A DNA stretch of 64,000 nucleotides from an uncultured Hydrogenophaga sp. (GCF_958439165.1 NZ_OY288115.1:1-64000), one strand, 5' to 3'. Shown: positions 1-8,656, counted from the stretch's first letter. Notes: generated from the sequence alone by a model not told the origin. Numbers and translations are program-made.

Positions 1-2
1 AG

Positions 3-2165
3 CACTACTTTCTGACGGTCCACGACATCGTGGCCTTCGCACGCGGCCGGGGCATCCTGTGCCAGGGGCGGGGGTCGGCGGCCAACAGCGTGGTCTGCTT
101 CTGCCTGGGCATCACCGAGGTCGACCCGGCCCGGCTGTCGGTGCTGTTCGAGCGCTTCATCTCGAAAGAACGCAACGAGCCGCCCGACATCGATGTGGAC
201 TTCGAGCACGAGCGGCGCGAAGAGGTCATCCAGTACCTCTACCGGCGCTACGGGCGCGAGCGGGCCGCGCTCACGGCGGCCGTCATCTGCTACCGGCCGC
301 GCAGCGCCCTGCGCGACGTGGGTCAGGCCCTGGGCATCGAGGCCGAGGCGCTGGCCCGGCTCACCCGCAGCCTGGGCTGGTGGGACGGCGCCCGGGTGCC
401 GCCCGAACGCCTGCAGGAAGCCGGGCTCGACCCGGACGACCGCCAGGTGACCCTGCTGCTGGAACTGGCCGGCCAGCTGGTGGGCCTGCCACGCCACCTC
501 TCGCAGCACACCGGCGGTTTCGTGCTCACCCGCGGGCCCTTGACCGACCTGGTGCCGGTGCAGAACGCCCGCATGGCCGGGCGCACCGTCATCGAATGGG
601 ACAAGGACGACCTGGACGCCATGGGCCTGCTCAAGGTCGATGTGCTGGCCCTGGGCATGCTGACCGCGCTGCGCAAGTCGCTCGACCTCATCGGCCAGCG
701 GCGCGGCCAGCCCCTGGCGCTGCACGACATACCGGCCGAAGACCCGGCCACCTACGACATGGTCTGCGCCGCCGACACGGTGGGTGTGTTCCAGATCGAG
801 AGCCGTGCCCAGATGGCGATGCTGCCGCGCCTGCGGCCCCGCTGCTTCTACGACCTGGTGGTCGAGATCGCGCTGGTGCGTCCCGGCCCCATTCAGGGCG
901 GGGCGGTGCACCCCTACCTGGACCGGCGCCAGGGCAAGGCCCCGGTGAGCTACCCCAGCCCGGCCCTGGAACAGGCGCTGGGCCGCACCCTGGGCGTGCC
1001 GGTGTTCCAGGAGCAGTGCATGCAGATCGCCATCCTGGCCGCCGGCTTCACCCCCGGCGAGGCCGACGGCCTGCGCCGCGCCATGGGCGCCTGGAAGCGG
1101 CGCGGCGGCCTGGGGCATTACGGCCAGCGGCTGGTCGACGGTCTGCTGGCCAACGGCTACACCCCGGCCTTTGCCGACAGCGTGGTCGAGCAGGTCAAGG
1201 GCTTCTCCAGCTATGGCTTTCCGGAGAGCCATGCCGCCAGCTTTGCGCTGCTGGTGTACGCCAGCTGCTGGATCAAGTGCCACCACCCGGCCGAGTTCCT
1301 GGCCGCCATGATCAACAGCCAGCCGCTGGGCTTCTACACCCCGCGCCAGCTGGTGGCCGATGCGCAGCGCCACGGCGTGGAGGTGCTGCCGGTGGACGTG
1401 AGCCACAGCGACTGGGACTGCACCCTGCATGCGCCGCCGGATGCCGCGCCCGGTACCCATCCTGTCGTGCGCCTGGGCCTGCGGCTGGTCAGCGGCCTGG
1501 GGCAGGCCGTGGCGCAACGCCTGGTGCAGGCCCGCGCCCGGGGACCCTGGCGCGACGTGGCCGATCTCGGGCACCGCGCCGGCCTGGGTTCGCACGAACT
1601 CACCCTGCTGGCCGCTGCCGACGCCCTGACCAGCCTGAGCGGCCATCGCCGCCAGCAGATGTGGGACGCGGTGGCCCGCCACACCCCGCCGGCCCTGCTG
1701 CAGGAAGCGCCCATCGACGAGCCGGCGGTGGAACTGCCACCCGCCCCCGAGGGCGAGGCCATCGTCTGGGACCACCGCTCCACCGGTCTGAGCCTGCGCC
1801 GCCACCCGCTGGCCCTGCTGCGCCCGCAGCTGCAGGCCCGGCGCCTGTCCAGCGCGGCCGAACTGGCCCAGGCCCCGGACCGCCGCCTGGTGCGCCACGC
1901 CGGCCTGGTGACGCTGCGCCAGCAGCCCGAGACCGCTGGCGGCGTGATGTTCGTGAGCCTGGAGGACGAGACCGGCGTGGTGCAGGCCATCGTCTGGCGC
2001 AGCCTGCGCGAACGCTACCGGCGCGCCTTGATGCAGTCGCGCCTGCTGGCGGTGTACGGCGTGTGGCAGCGCGAAGGCGAGGTCTGCAGCCTGATTGCCG
2101 GCCACCTGGAAGACCTCACGCCGCTGCTGGGGTCGCTGGCCGTGAGCAGCCGCGACTTCCGGTGA
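3..2165 (+). CDS. dnaE2: Error-prone DNA polymerase DnaE2/ImuC, 5' truncated by window edge
   Basis: This is the C-terminal two thirds of a C-family (DnaE-type) polymerase used in SOS-induced translesion synthesis with ImuA and ImuB. The reading frame is open from the first base, so the N-terminal PHP domain lies outside the window. The palm motif PDIDVDF carries two catalytic aspartates, and the third is in GLLKVDVLALGML. GFPESHAASFALLVYAS is typical of the family's thumb/finger region. The last 100 residues form an OB-fold (GGVMFVSLEDETGVVQAIVW). The short C-terminus, without the long tau-binding tail, fits DnaE2/ImuC rather than replicative DnaE1. imuA and imuB would be expected just upstream, but this cannot be seen. 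Confidence 0.93.
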   Translation, partial: HYFLTVHDIVAFARGRGILCQGRGSAANSVVCFCLGITEVDPARLSVLFERFISKERNEPPDIDVDFEHERREEVIQYLYRRYGRERAALTAAVICYRPRSALRDVGQALGIEAEALARLTRSLGWWDGARVPPERLQEAGLDPDDRQVTLLLELAGQLVGLPRHLSQHTGGFVLTRGPLTDLVPVQNARMAGRTVIEWDKDDLDAMGLLKVDVLALGMLTALRKSLDLIGQRRGQPLALHDIPAEDPATYDMVCAADTVGVFQIESRAQMAMLPRLRPRCFYDLVVEIALVRPGPIQGGAVHPYLDRRQGKAPVSYPSPALEQALGRTLGVPVFQEQCMQIAILAAGFTPGEADGLRRAMGAWKRRGGLGHYGQRLVDGLLANGYTPAFADSVVEQVKGFSSYGFPESHAASFALLVYASCWIKCHHPAEFLAAMINSQPLGFYTPRQLVADAQRHGVEVLPVDVSHSDWDCTLHAPPDAAPGTHPVVRLGLRLVSGLGQAVAQRLVQARARGPWRDVADLGHRAGLGSHELTLLAAADALTSLSGHRRQQMWDAVARHTPPALLQEAPIDEPAVELPPAPEGEAIVWDHRSTGLSLRRHPLALLRPQLQARRLSSAAELAQAPDRRLVRHAGLVTLRQQPETAGGVMFVSLEDETGVVQAIVWRSLRERYRRALMQSRLLAVYGVWQREGEVCSLIAGHLEDLTPLLGSLAVSSRDFR

Positions 2166-2175
2166 AGGGCTGGCT

Positions 2176-2361
2176 TCAGGCCGGCGGGATCGGTGGCGTG
2201 CCGTCCGGCCCCGCTTCGGCCTTGTCGCGCAGCGCGGCCAGCCGAGCCTCGGCCTCGCGCCGGCTTTGCGTCGCCTGGCGGGCCTTCTTCACATCGTGGA
2301 TCTGCCACAGGCCGAAGGCCAGCACCACCAGAAAAATGCCCAGCTCGAACCAGATCGCCAT
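2176..2361 (-). CDS. Small single-pass membrane protein, unknown function
   Basis: This encodes 61 residues. There is one hydrophobic N-terminal helix (MAIWFELGIFLVVLAFGLWQ), followed by a charged, Arg/Ala-rich and probably helical tail (KKARQATQSRREAEARLAALRDKAEA). The frame is open further upstream, but this ATG is preceded by AAGGAG at good spacing, so I chose the short form. It converges with dnaE2 and diverges from the next gene. No family is recognised. The layout suggests an inner-membrane anchored peptide with a cytoplasmic coiled tail. Confidence 0.6.
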   Translation of the reverse strand: MAIWFELGIFLVVLAFGLWQIHDVKKARQATQSRREAEARLAALRDKAEAGPDGTPPIPPA

Positions 2362-2428
2362 GTGAACCGCTCCTTCAGTAATGGCCCATGCTGCCGCAGC
2401 CGGCATGGGCCTGCAATACAGTCGGACG

Positions 2429-2734
2429 ATGTCCGACGAATCCCAGATCGAGATCCCGCCGTCCTTCGTGGCCCTGTACGTGCCGCCCGGACGCATCAAG
2501 CCCACCCTGGCGCGTGCCGAACTCACCGCGCGCTACGAGCTGTGCGAAGACATGGCGCAGATGCTGGTCGACACCGCCCGCACCATGGAATTCAGCCTGG
2601 GCATCACCCAGGACGATGTGCTGCAGCGCGTGGGGCAAGGCCTGCGGGTGGAGCCGACCGTGGTGAACGAGAGCGAGGCCGGCTGGGTCGTCACCCGACT
2701 GGCCGAGCTGCTGGGGCCGTCCGGACCGGGCTGA
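2429..2734 (+). CDS. Conserved hypothetical protein of about 100 residues
   Basis: This encodes 101 residues starting MSDESQIEIPPSFVALYV. An in-frame ATG lies 48 bases upstream, but the chosen start gives the acidic N-terminus usual for this Burkholderiales family. The protein is soluble and looks mostly helical. The segment ARYELCEDMAQMLVDTA is conserved in homologues I recall, some of which carry the unsupported label ATPase with chaperone activity. There is no Walker motif here, so I do not accept that label. It faces the NUDIX gene tail to tail, 6 bases apart. Confidence 0.65.
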   Translation: MSDESQIEIPPSFVALYVPPGRIKPTLARAELTARYELCEDMAQMLVDTARTMEFSLGITQDDVLQRVGQGLRVEPTVVNESEAGWVVTRLAELLGPSGPG

Positions 2735-2740
2735 TCCCGC

Positions 2741-3295
2741 TCAGGTGATGTCCAGCGTGTGGATGCCGAAGCGCCCGGTCCGGCGGTCGGCAAAGTAGTG
2801 TTCCAGCGTCTCCTTCACCGTGCGGAAGGCGATCTCGTCCCAGGGAATCTCGGCCTCGGTGAACAGCCGGGCCTCCTGCGTCTCGTGGCCGGGGTTGAAG
2901 CGGTCGCTCAGCAGCCGGGCGCGGTAGTACAGGTGCACCTGGCCCACGCGCGGCACGTTCATGAGGGTGAACAGGTCACCCATCTCGATCTCGGCCCCGG
3001 CTTCCTCGTCGGTCTCGCGGGCAGCACCCTCGGCCGTGGTCTCGCCCAGCTCCATGAAGCCGGCCGGCAGCGTCCATTTGCCGAGCCGGGGTTCGATGTT
3101 GCGCTTGCACAGCAGCACGAACTCCCCGGTCTCGCCCCACACCGGCACCGTGCCCACCACATTGAGCGGGTTGTCGTAATGCACCAGTCCACAGGCCGGG
3201 CACACCGCACGCTGGCGGGTGTCGCCGTCGTCGGGCAGCCGCAGTTCGACGGCGGTGCCGCAGTGGCGGCAGAAGCGGGCAGGGGTGCGCAGCAT
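2741..3295 (-). CDS. NUDIX hydrolase with N-terminal zinc ribbon
   Basis: This encodes 184 residues. The first 40 hold two CxxC pairs (FCRHCG and AVCPACG), forming a zinc ribbon like that in NADH pyrophosphatase-type NUDIX proteins. The Nudix box follows as GFMELGETTAEGAARE then TDEEAG, matching GX5EX7REUXEEXGU with all metal-binding glutamates present. Such enzymes hydrolyse nucleoside diphosphates linked to other groups (NADH, ADP-ribose, oxidised nucleotides); the substrate cannot be told from sequence. It is the last gene of a minus-strand group, 14 bases after the TRAP binding protein. The start is the ATG that places the zinc ribbon at the N-terminus. Confidence 0.88.
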   Translation of the reverse strand: MLRTPARFCRHCGTAVELRLPDDGDTRQRAVCPACGLVHYDNPLNVVGTVPVWGETGEFVLLCKRNIEPRLGKWTLPAGFMELGETTAEGAARETDEEAGAEIEMGDLFTLMNVPRVGQVHLYYRARLLSDRFNPGHETQEARLFTEAEIPWDEIAFRTVKETLEHYFADRRTGRFGIHTLDIT

Positions 3296-3309
3296 GGGGT
3301 CGGATGTCC

Positions 3310-4356
3310 TCAGGCCTTGCGGCCGTGTTTGGCGATCAGGGCACGGGCGGTTTCCAGCAGCTGGCGGCCGTTGTAGCCGCGCTTGTCCATGTCCTGCACC
3401 CACTCCACCTCCACCAGGCGGGCCTTGCGTTTGAACTCCTGGGCTTCGGCCGCGGGAATGGTGTGGATGCTGTTGCCCTGGCGCACGGCGGCCTCGCGGC
3501 CCGGCCCGTCGCCGGCTTGCTGCACCTTGCCCAGCCAGGCGGAGGTTTCCATGCCGGTGTTGCGGTCGATCACGGCCTTCAGGTCGGGCGGCAGGCTGGC
3601 GTACTTCGCCTTGTTCATGGCCATCACGAAGGTGGTGGTGTAGAGCGCGCCACCGGCCGGCTCGAACTCGCTGTGGAACTTGGTCAGTTCGTGCACCTTG
3701 ACCGCCGGCACCACTTCCCAGGGAATGGCGCAGCCGTCGATCACGCCCTTGGACAGTGCGTCCGGGATCTGCGGCAGCGGCATGCCCACCGGGGTGGCAC
3801 CCAGGTAACCCAGCATCTTGGTGATCTGCCGGGTCGGACCGCGCACCTTGGAGCCGCGCAGGTCGTCGGCCCGGAAGATCTGCTTGCTGCGCATGTGGAA
3901 CATGCCCGGCCCGTGCACCTGCAGGGCCAGCGGGTGCACGTCCTTGTACTCGTCCGGGGCCATGGTCGTGATGTATTCCCAGAACGCCTTCGAGGTGGCT
4001 TCGGCGTTGTTCATCATGAACGGCAGCTCGAACACCTCGCTGCGCGGGAAGCGCCCCGGCGTGTTGCCCGGCAGCGTCCAGATGATGTCGACCACGCCGT
4101 CGCGCGCCTGGTCGAACAGCTGGGCCGGCGAGCCCCCCAGCTGCATGGCCGGGTAGCCCTCGAAGCGGATGCGCCCGCCCGACTCCTTCTCCACCTTGTC
4201 CATCCAGGCCTTGTGCATGTTGAGCCACACGTTGGACTGCGGCGCCATGAAGGTGTGGAACTTCAGCGTCACGCTGGACTGGGCCAGGGCACCCAGGGCG
4301 GGGGTGCCCAGGGCCGCGGCGGCGGTCGACTTCAACAGGGTTCGGCGCTGGATCAT
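3310..4356 (-). CDS. TRAP transporter substrate-binding protein (DctP family)
   Basis: This encodes 348 residues. The N-terminus RRTLLKSTAAAALGTPAL followed by ALAQ is a signal peptide with a twin-arginine look and a likely cleavage site after residue 25. The mature part has DctP/TAXI-like features (LKFHTFMAPQSNVWLNMHKA, ADDLRGSKVRGPTRQITKMLG) and the usual length. It should bind an organic acid in the periplasm for a TRAP importer. No DctQ or DctM membrane genes are nearby, so it is an orphan here and must work with a distant permease. It sits 55 bases downstream of the FAH-family gene, which suggests a carboxylate or aromatic breakdown product as ligand. Confidence 0.88.
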   Translation of the reverse strand: MIQRRTLLKSTAAAALGTPALGALAQSSVTLKFHTFMAPQSNVWLNMHKAWMDKVEKESGGRIRFEGYPAMQLGGSPAQLFDQARDGVVDIIWTLPGNTPGRFPRSEVFELPFMMNNAEATSKAFWEYITTMAPDEYKDVHPLALQVHGPGMFHMRSKQIFRADDLRGSKVRGPTRQITKMLGYLGATPVGMPLPQIPDALSKGVIDGCAIPWEVVPAVKVHELTKFHSEFEPAGGALYTTTFVMAMNKAKYASLPPDLKAVIDRNTGMETSAWLGKVQQAGDGPGREAAVRQGNSIHTIPAAEAQEFKRKARLVEVEWVQDMDKRGYNGRQLLETARALIAKHGRKA

Positions 4357-4411
4357 GGTGGGGTCTCCGTTGTGGTTGTGAAGGACTCGGGCTGGATCAG
4401 GAAGAGGGCGC

Positions 4412-5113
4412 TCAGACCACCTGGAAGCGGATGTCGGTCAGGCCGTCCACATGGCCGTGCAGCACGTCGCCGCGCACCACCGCGTTCACGCCTTCCGGGG
4501 TGCCGGTGTAGATCAGGTCGCCGGGCTGCAATTCCCAACCCTTGCTGATCTGCTCGATGGTCTCGGCAATGTTCCAGATCAGCTTGGCCACGTTGCTGCG
4601 CTGGCGGTCGGCACCATTGACCTGCAGCCAGATGGCGGCCTGGGTGATGTCGCCGGCCTGCGCGGCCGGGGTGATGGGGCCGATGGGCGAGGCATGGTCG
4701 AAGGCCTTGCCGATGCACCAGGGCTTGCCGGTCTTCTTCATGTCGGACTGCAGGTCGCGCCGGGTCATGTCCAGGCCGGTGGCGTAGCCGAAGATGTGCT
4801 TGAACGCATCGGCCGCGGCGATGTTGCGGCCGCCCGTGCCGATGGCCACCACCAGCTCGATCTCGTGGTGGAAGTTGCTGGTCAGGTCGGGGTAGGGAAT
4901 GGTGGCGGTCTGGCCCGCATCGGCCACCACCACCGTGTCGGCCGGCTTCAGGAAGAAGAACGGCGGTTCGCGGCCGCTGTGCCCCATTTCCTTGGCATGG
5001 TCTTCGTAGTTGCGACCCACGCAGTACACGCGGTGGACCGGGAAGCGGGCGGTGCTGCCCACGACGGGCACGCTGACGACGGCGGGGGGGCTGAAGGTGT
5101 ATGTCTCGCTCAT
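4412..5113 (-). CDS. Fumarylacetoacetate hydrolase family protein (possible fumarylpyruvate hydrolase)
   Basis: This encodes 233 residues, the short single-domain form of the FAH family. YCVGRNYEDHAKEMG and FLKPADT open the fold, and the metal-binding glutamates lie in FHHEIELVVAIG followed by GLDMTRRDLQ. LIYTGTPEGVNAVVRGD is the usual C-terminal signature. Short members of this type cleave fumarylpyruvate in the gentisate pathway or act as acylpyruvases. A zeta-class isomerase gene lies 1.7 kb away on the other strand, in keeping with maleylpyruvate to fumarylpyruvate chemistry. The ORF is open further upstream, but MSETYTFSPP aligns with the family start. There is no clear Shine-Dalgarno sequence. 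Confidence 0.85.
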   Translation of the reverse strand: MSETYTFSPPAVVSVPVVGSTARFPVHRVYCVGRNYEDHAKEMGHSGREPPFFFLKPADTVVVADAGQTATIPYPDLTSNFHHEIELVVAIGTGGRNIAAADAFKHIFGYATGLDMTRRDLQSDMKKTGKPWCIGKAFDHASPIGPITPAAQAGDITQAAIWLQVNGADRQRSNVAKLIWNIAETIEQISKGWELQPGDLIYTGTPEGVNAVVRGDVLHGHVDGLTDIRFQVV

Positions 5114-5174
5114 GGGTATCGGTGTGGGGAGTTCGGTCGGGTTGAAGGCCGGATCAGTTTGCCATGCCGAAGCT

Positions 5175-5498
5175 TCAGTACTGGCTACGTGGAAGCCGCA
5201 GCGAGAGGCCGTCGAGCGCCATGGACAGGCGCAACTGGCAGGCCAGGCGGCTGCCCGGGCCGGCGGGGCTGGCGGCGAAATCGAGCATGTCGGTCTCGTC
5301 GGGTACCGGGGGTGGCAGGCGGTCACGCCATTCTGGGTCGACGATCACATGGCAGGTGGCGCAGGTGAGCTGGCCGCCGCAGTCGCCGTCGATGCCGGCC
5401 ACGCCGGCCTGCACCGCCACGTCCAGCACGCTCTGGCCCTCGTTGCCCTGGAGCGGGTGGGGCGTGCCGTCGAAGCTGTGCAGCAGGAGTCGGATCAT
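5175..5498 (-). CDS. [2Fe-2S] ferredoxin, adrenodoxin type
   Basis: This encodes 107 residues. Four cysteines, C40, C46, C49 and C87, follow the vertebrate/adrenodoxin pattern CX5CX2C...C in DCGGQLTCATC and RLACQL. It should carry electrons to an oxygenase, P450 or isoprenoid/Fe-S enzyme, but no such partner or reductase is adjacent. It is the first gene of the minus-strand group, 61 bases upstream of the FAH-family gene. Gene order, rather than homology, suggests a link to aromatic-acid metabolism. It is not the Isc ferredoxin, since no isc genes are near. Confidence 0.87.
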   Translation of the reverse strand: MIRLLLHSFDGTPHPLQGNEGQSVLDVAVQAGVAGIDGDCGGQLTCATCHVIVDPEWRDRLPPPVPDETDMLDFAASPAGPGSRLACQLRLSMALDGLSLRLPRSQY

Positions 5499-5681
5499 GG
5501 CGGGGTAAGGGCGGGGAGGGGTATGGAGAGCCCTGGCATTGTGGCGTCAACCGCCGGAGTTTTCGTCCTTGGGGGAAACAGGGCTTTCACCGGGTCGGGT
5601 GCGCCTCCCGGAGGGCCTGACCACAATGCACTTCGCTGGCGACCTGCGGGTCGCCTTTGCTTTTGAACCGAAGGAATACGC

Positions 5682-6782
5682 ATGACCACCCTGTTCGACC
5701 CGATCACCGTGGGCGACATCGCCCTGTCCAACCGCATCGCCATGGCGCCGCTGACCCGCAACCGCGCCCCGAACGCCGTGCCCACGCCGCTCATGGCCAC
5801 CTACTACACCCAGCGCGCCACCGCCGGCCTGCTGATCACCGAGGCCACCGCCATCAGCCACCAGGGCCAGGGCTATGCCGATGTGCCCGGTCTGTACGCG
5901 CCCGAGCAGATCGCCGGCTGGAAGGGTGTCACCTCCGCGGTGCACCAGGCCGGTGGCCGCATCGTGACCCAGCTGTGGCACGTGGGCCGCATCTCGCACA
6001 CCGAGCTGCAGCCGGACAACGGCGCACCGGTTGCGCCCTCGGCCATCCGCGCCAACACCAAGACCGTGCTGCTCAAGGACGGCGCACCGGTGTTCGTCGA
6101 CACCTCCGAGCCGCGTGCCCTCGACCTCGCCGAGCTGCCCGGCATCGTGGCCGACTACCGCCGTGCCGCCCTGGCCGCCATCGAGGCCGGCTTCGACGGC
6201 GTGGAGATCCACGCCGCCAACGGCTACCTGCTCGACCAGTTCCTCAAGACCGGCAGCAACCAGCGCACCGACGCTTATGGCGGCAGCATCGAGAACCGTG
6301 CCCGCCTGCTCATGGAAGTGGTCAAGACCGTGGTGGACGCCATCGGCGGCGGCCGCACCGGCATCCGCCTCTCGCCGGTGACCCCGGCCAACGACATCGT
6401 CGACGCCGATCCGCAGCCGCTGTTCACCTACGTCGTGCAGCAGCTGGCCGCGCACGGCCTGGCCTATGTGCACGTCATCGAAGGCGCCACCGGCGGCCCG
6501 CGCGAACTGGCCGACCGCCCGTTCGACTACGCCGCCCTCAAGGCCGCCTACCGCGCGGCCGGCGGCAAGGCCGCCTGGATGGTGAACAACGGCTACGACC
6601 TTGCCCTGGCCAACCAGGCGGTGGCCGATGGCGCCGACGTGGTGGCCTTCGGCCGCCCCTTCATCGGCAACCCCGACCTGGTGCAGCGCCTGCGCGTCGG
6701 CGGCCCGTTCACCGAGCCGGACCGCAACACCTTCTACGGCGGCGGCGCCCAGGGCTACACCGACTACCCGACGCTGGGCTGA
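5682..6782 (+). CDS. nemA: Old Yellow Enzyme family alkene reductase (N-ethylmaleimide reductase type)
   Basis: This encodes 366 residues, the family's usual length. It is an FMN-dependent, NAD(P)H-using reductase of activated C=C bonds and nitro compounds. MAPLTRNRA near the N-terminus binds FMN. VEIHAANGYLLDQFL and YGGSIENRARLL are the most conserved OYE motifs. FGRPFIGNPDLVQRL is the C-terminal phosphate-binding region. AAGGAATACGC precedes the ATG. It is transcribed away from the ferredoxin gene across about 180 bases in which I see no clear operator, although members of this family are often under a TetR or LysR repressor. The role here is probably detoxification of electrophiles. Confidence 0.92.
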   Translation: MTTLFDPITVGDIALSNRIAMAPLTRNRAPNAVPTPLMATYYTQRATAGLLITEATAISHQGQGYADVPGLYAPEQIAGWKGVTSAVHQAGGRIVTQLWHVGRISHTELQPDNGAPVAPSAIRANTKTVLLKDGAPVFVDTSEPRALDLAELPGIVADYRRAALAAIEAGFDGVEIHAANGYLLDQFLKTGSNQRTDAYGGSIENRARLLMEVVKTVVDAIGGGRTGIRLSPVTPANDIVDADPQPLFTYVVQQLAAHGLAYVHVIEGATGGPRELADRPFDYAALKAAYRAAGGKAAWMVNNGYDLALANQAVADGADVVAFGRPFIGNPDLVQRLRVGGPFTEPDRNTFYGGGAQGYTDYPTLG

Positions 6783-6834
6783 AGGCATACTGCAGGGCGT
6801 TTTTCACCGAACTTCACCGAACACGCCCTGCCGC

Positions 6835-7485
6835 ATGAAGCTCTACAACTACTTCCGCTCCTCCGCCTCGTTCCGGGTCCGCATTGCCATGGCCCTGAAG
6901 GGGCTGTCATACGACTACCTGCCGGTGCACCTGGCCCGTGGCGACCACAAGCTGCCGGCCTTCGCCGACATGGCCGCCGAAGGCCTGGTGCCGGTGCTGG
7001 AGCTGGACGACGGCACCCGCCTGACGCAGTCGATGGCCATCATCGAATACCTCGACGAGACCCACCCCGAGCCGCCGCTGCTGCCGGCCGATGCTCTGGG
7101 CCGGGCGCGCGTCCGTGCCCTGTCGCAGATCGTGGCCTGCGAGATCCACCCCATCAACAATCTGCGCGTGCTGAAGTACCTGGTGCGCGAGCTGAAGGTG
7201 GAAGAAGAGCCCAAGAACACCTGGTACCGCCACTGGGTGCGTACCGGGCTGGAAGCATTCGAGAAGCAGCTGGCGGCCGGTGGCACCGGCCACACCGGCC
7301 GTTACTGCCATGGCGACACCCCCACCCTGGCCGACTGCCTGCTGGTGCCGCAGATCTTCAACGGGCAGCGCTTCAACGTGAGCTTCGACGGTCTGACCCA
7401 CACCATGCGCGTCTTTGACGCCTGCATGGCCCACCCGGCCTTCCAGGCCGCCGAGCCCAAGGCCTGCCCCGACTTCGAGGCCTGA
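6835..7485 (+). CDS. maiA: Zeta-class GST isomerase: maleylacetoacetate or maleylpyruvate isomerase
   Basis: This encodes 216 residues. The N-terminal thioredoxin fold starts MKLYNYFRSSASFRVRIA, and CEIHPINNLRVLKYL is the family signature of the C-terminal domain. The enzyme performs glutathione-dependent cis-trans isomerisation in tyrosine or gentisate breakdown. The classical zeta motif SSCxWRVRIAL has Ala11 in place of Cys. Loss of that Cys also occurs in NagL-type maleylpyruvate isomerases as I recall them, so the gentisate assignment is possible. The stop codon shares one base with the start of pgeF, so the two are cotranscribed. Confidence 0.87.
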   Translation: MKLYNYFRSSASFRVRIAMALKGLSYDYLPVHLARGDHKLPAFADMAAEGLVPVLELDDGTRLTQSMAIIEYLDETHPEPPLLPADALGRARVRALSQIVACEIHPINNLRVLKYLVRELKVEEEPKNTWYRHWVRTGLEAFEKQLAAGGTGHTGRYCHGDTPTLADCLLVPQIFNGQRFNVSFDGLTHTMRVFDACMAHPAFQAAEPKACPDFEA

Positions 7486-8273
7486 TGGCCGGGCTGGCCA
7501 TGCCCGGTCTGCTGACACCCGACTGGCCCCTGCCAGCGGGTGTGCGGGCCCTGTTCACCACCCGCGCCGGTGGCGTGTCGGCCGCGCCCTTCGACAGCTT
7601 CAACCTCGGTGACCATGTGCGCGACGACCCGGCCCATGTGGCTGCCAACCGGCAGCTGCTCACCGGGTTCACGGCGCCCGCGCAGCCGGTGTTCCTGCAG
7701 CAGGTGCACGGCACGCGAGTACTGCGCCTTCAGACCGATCCGGCCCACATCGCAGCCAGCCAGGGCGCCGAGGCCGATGCCTGCCTGACCACCGAACCCG
7801 GTGTGGCCTGCACCATCATGGTGGCCGACTGCCTGCCGGTGCTGTTCGCGCACGCCTCGGGCCGTGCGGTGGCTGCAGCGCATGCCGGCTGGCGCGGTCT
7901 GGCCGGCGGGGTGCTGGAAGCCACGGTGCAGGCGTTGCAGCAGGCAGAAGGCTCGGGCGACATCAGCGCCTGGCTGGGGCCCTGCATCGGGCCCGCCGCG
8001 TTCGAGGTGGGCGACGAGGTGCGCGAGGCCTTCGGGGCCGACGAAGCCGTGCGCGGGTGTTTCATGCCGCACGGTCCCGGCAAGTGGTGGGCCGATCTGC
8101 CGGCGCTGGCCCGCATCCGGCTGCGGCAGGCCGGCGTGTCGGCACTGCACGGCAACGACGGCACACCCGGCTGGTGCACCGTCACGCAGGCATCAAGTTT
8201 CTTTTCGCACCGGCGCGATGCTGTCCGCCTCGGCAGCACCGGGCGCATGGCCGCCTGCATCTGGTTCGGCTGA
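7485..8273 (+). CDS. pgeF: Peptidoglycan editing factor PgeF (YfiH/laccase-domain protein)
   Basis: This encodes 262 residues of the YfiH/DUF152 family, often mislabelled polyphenol oxidase. Characterised members remove wrongly incorporated amino acids from muropeptides, and some act as purine nucleoside phosphorylases. The metal/active-site motifs are present: FLQQVHGTRV, VADCLPVLF, AAHAGWRGLAGGVL and CIGPAAFEVG. The C-terminus SFFSHRRDAVRLGSTGRMA is also family-typical, so the real stop is at 8273. The start overlaps maiA by one base. Its last 81 bases overlap a convergent small membrane-protein gene. Confidence 0.92.
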   Translation: MAGLAMPGLLTPDWPLPAGVRALFTTRAGGVSAAPFDSFNLGDHVRDDPAHVAANRQLLTGFTAPAQPVFLQQVHGTRVLRLQTDPAHIAASQGAEADACLTTEPGVACTIMVADCLPVLFAHASGRAVAAAHAGWRGLAGGVLEATVQALQQAEGSGDISAWLGPCIGPAAFEVGDEVREAFGADEAVRGCFMPHGPGKWWADLPALARIRLRQAGVSALHGNDGTPGWCTVTQASSFFSHRRDAVRLGSTGRMAACIWFG

Positions 8274-8516
8274 AGCGGCAGCGGGGGCTGCTTCGGTGGC
8301 AGCCGCCTGCGCGGCCGCGAATTCGGCGTCTTCCCGGGCCTTGCGCGCCTTGCGGCGGGCGGGGGTCCCCATCACATAGACCACGATGGTCATGGGCAGC
8401 ACGCCGTACAGGAAAAAGGTGATGACGGCCCCGAGCACCGAGCCGGTGGTGTTGGTGGCTTCGGCCACTGCCATCATCAGCACCACATACATCCACGCAA
8501 TGACGACCAGGTACAC
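8193..8516 (-). CDS. Small membrane protein with low-complexity tail, unknown function
   Basis: This encodes about 107 residues if it starts at the GTG preceded by GGAAG; an ATG nine codons later is an alternative. Two hydrophobic segments (VYLVVIAWMYVVLMMAVAEA and GAVITFFLYGVLPMTIVVYV) suggest two membrane passes. A basic stretch RRKARKAREDAEF and an Ala/Glu-rich tail follow. The pattern matches a small conserved family in Burkholderiales with no known role. The 3' end overlaps pgeF by 81 bases on the opposite strand. That overlap may fall in the variable tail, so the C-terminus is probably under weak selection. Confidence 0.6.
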   Translation of the reverse strand: MYLVVIAWMYVVLMMAVAEATNTTGSVLGAVITFFLYGVLPMTIVVYVMGTPARRKARKAREDAEFAAAQAAATEAAPAAASAEPDAGGHAPGAAEADSIAPVRKET

Positions 8517-8656
8517 AGCTGCTTCCAGGGGCCGGCATCGGTGGCGGAATGGCGTCAGCGGCGCGGAAGGCGCGCGGCCGATACTGGTGCAGGGCCGGGT
8601 ATAACTGCCCCAGAGCCTCCCATAATAGGTGCAGGCCAATTCCAGAGGAGACACAC

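Noticed and set aside
2429..2734. Calling the small conserved protein an ATPase with chaperone activity
   Set aside because: There is no Walker A/B motif or other nucleotide-binding feature in its 101 residues.
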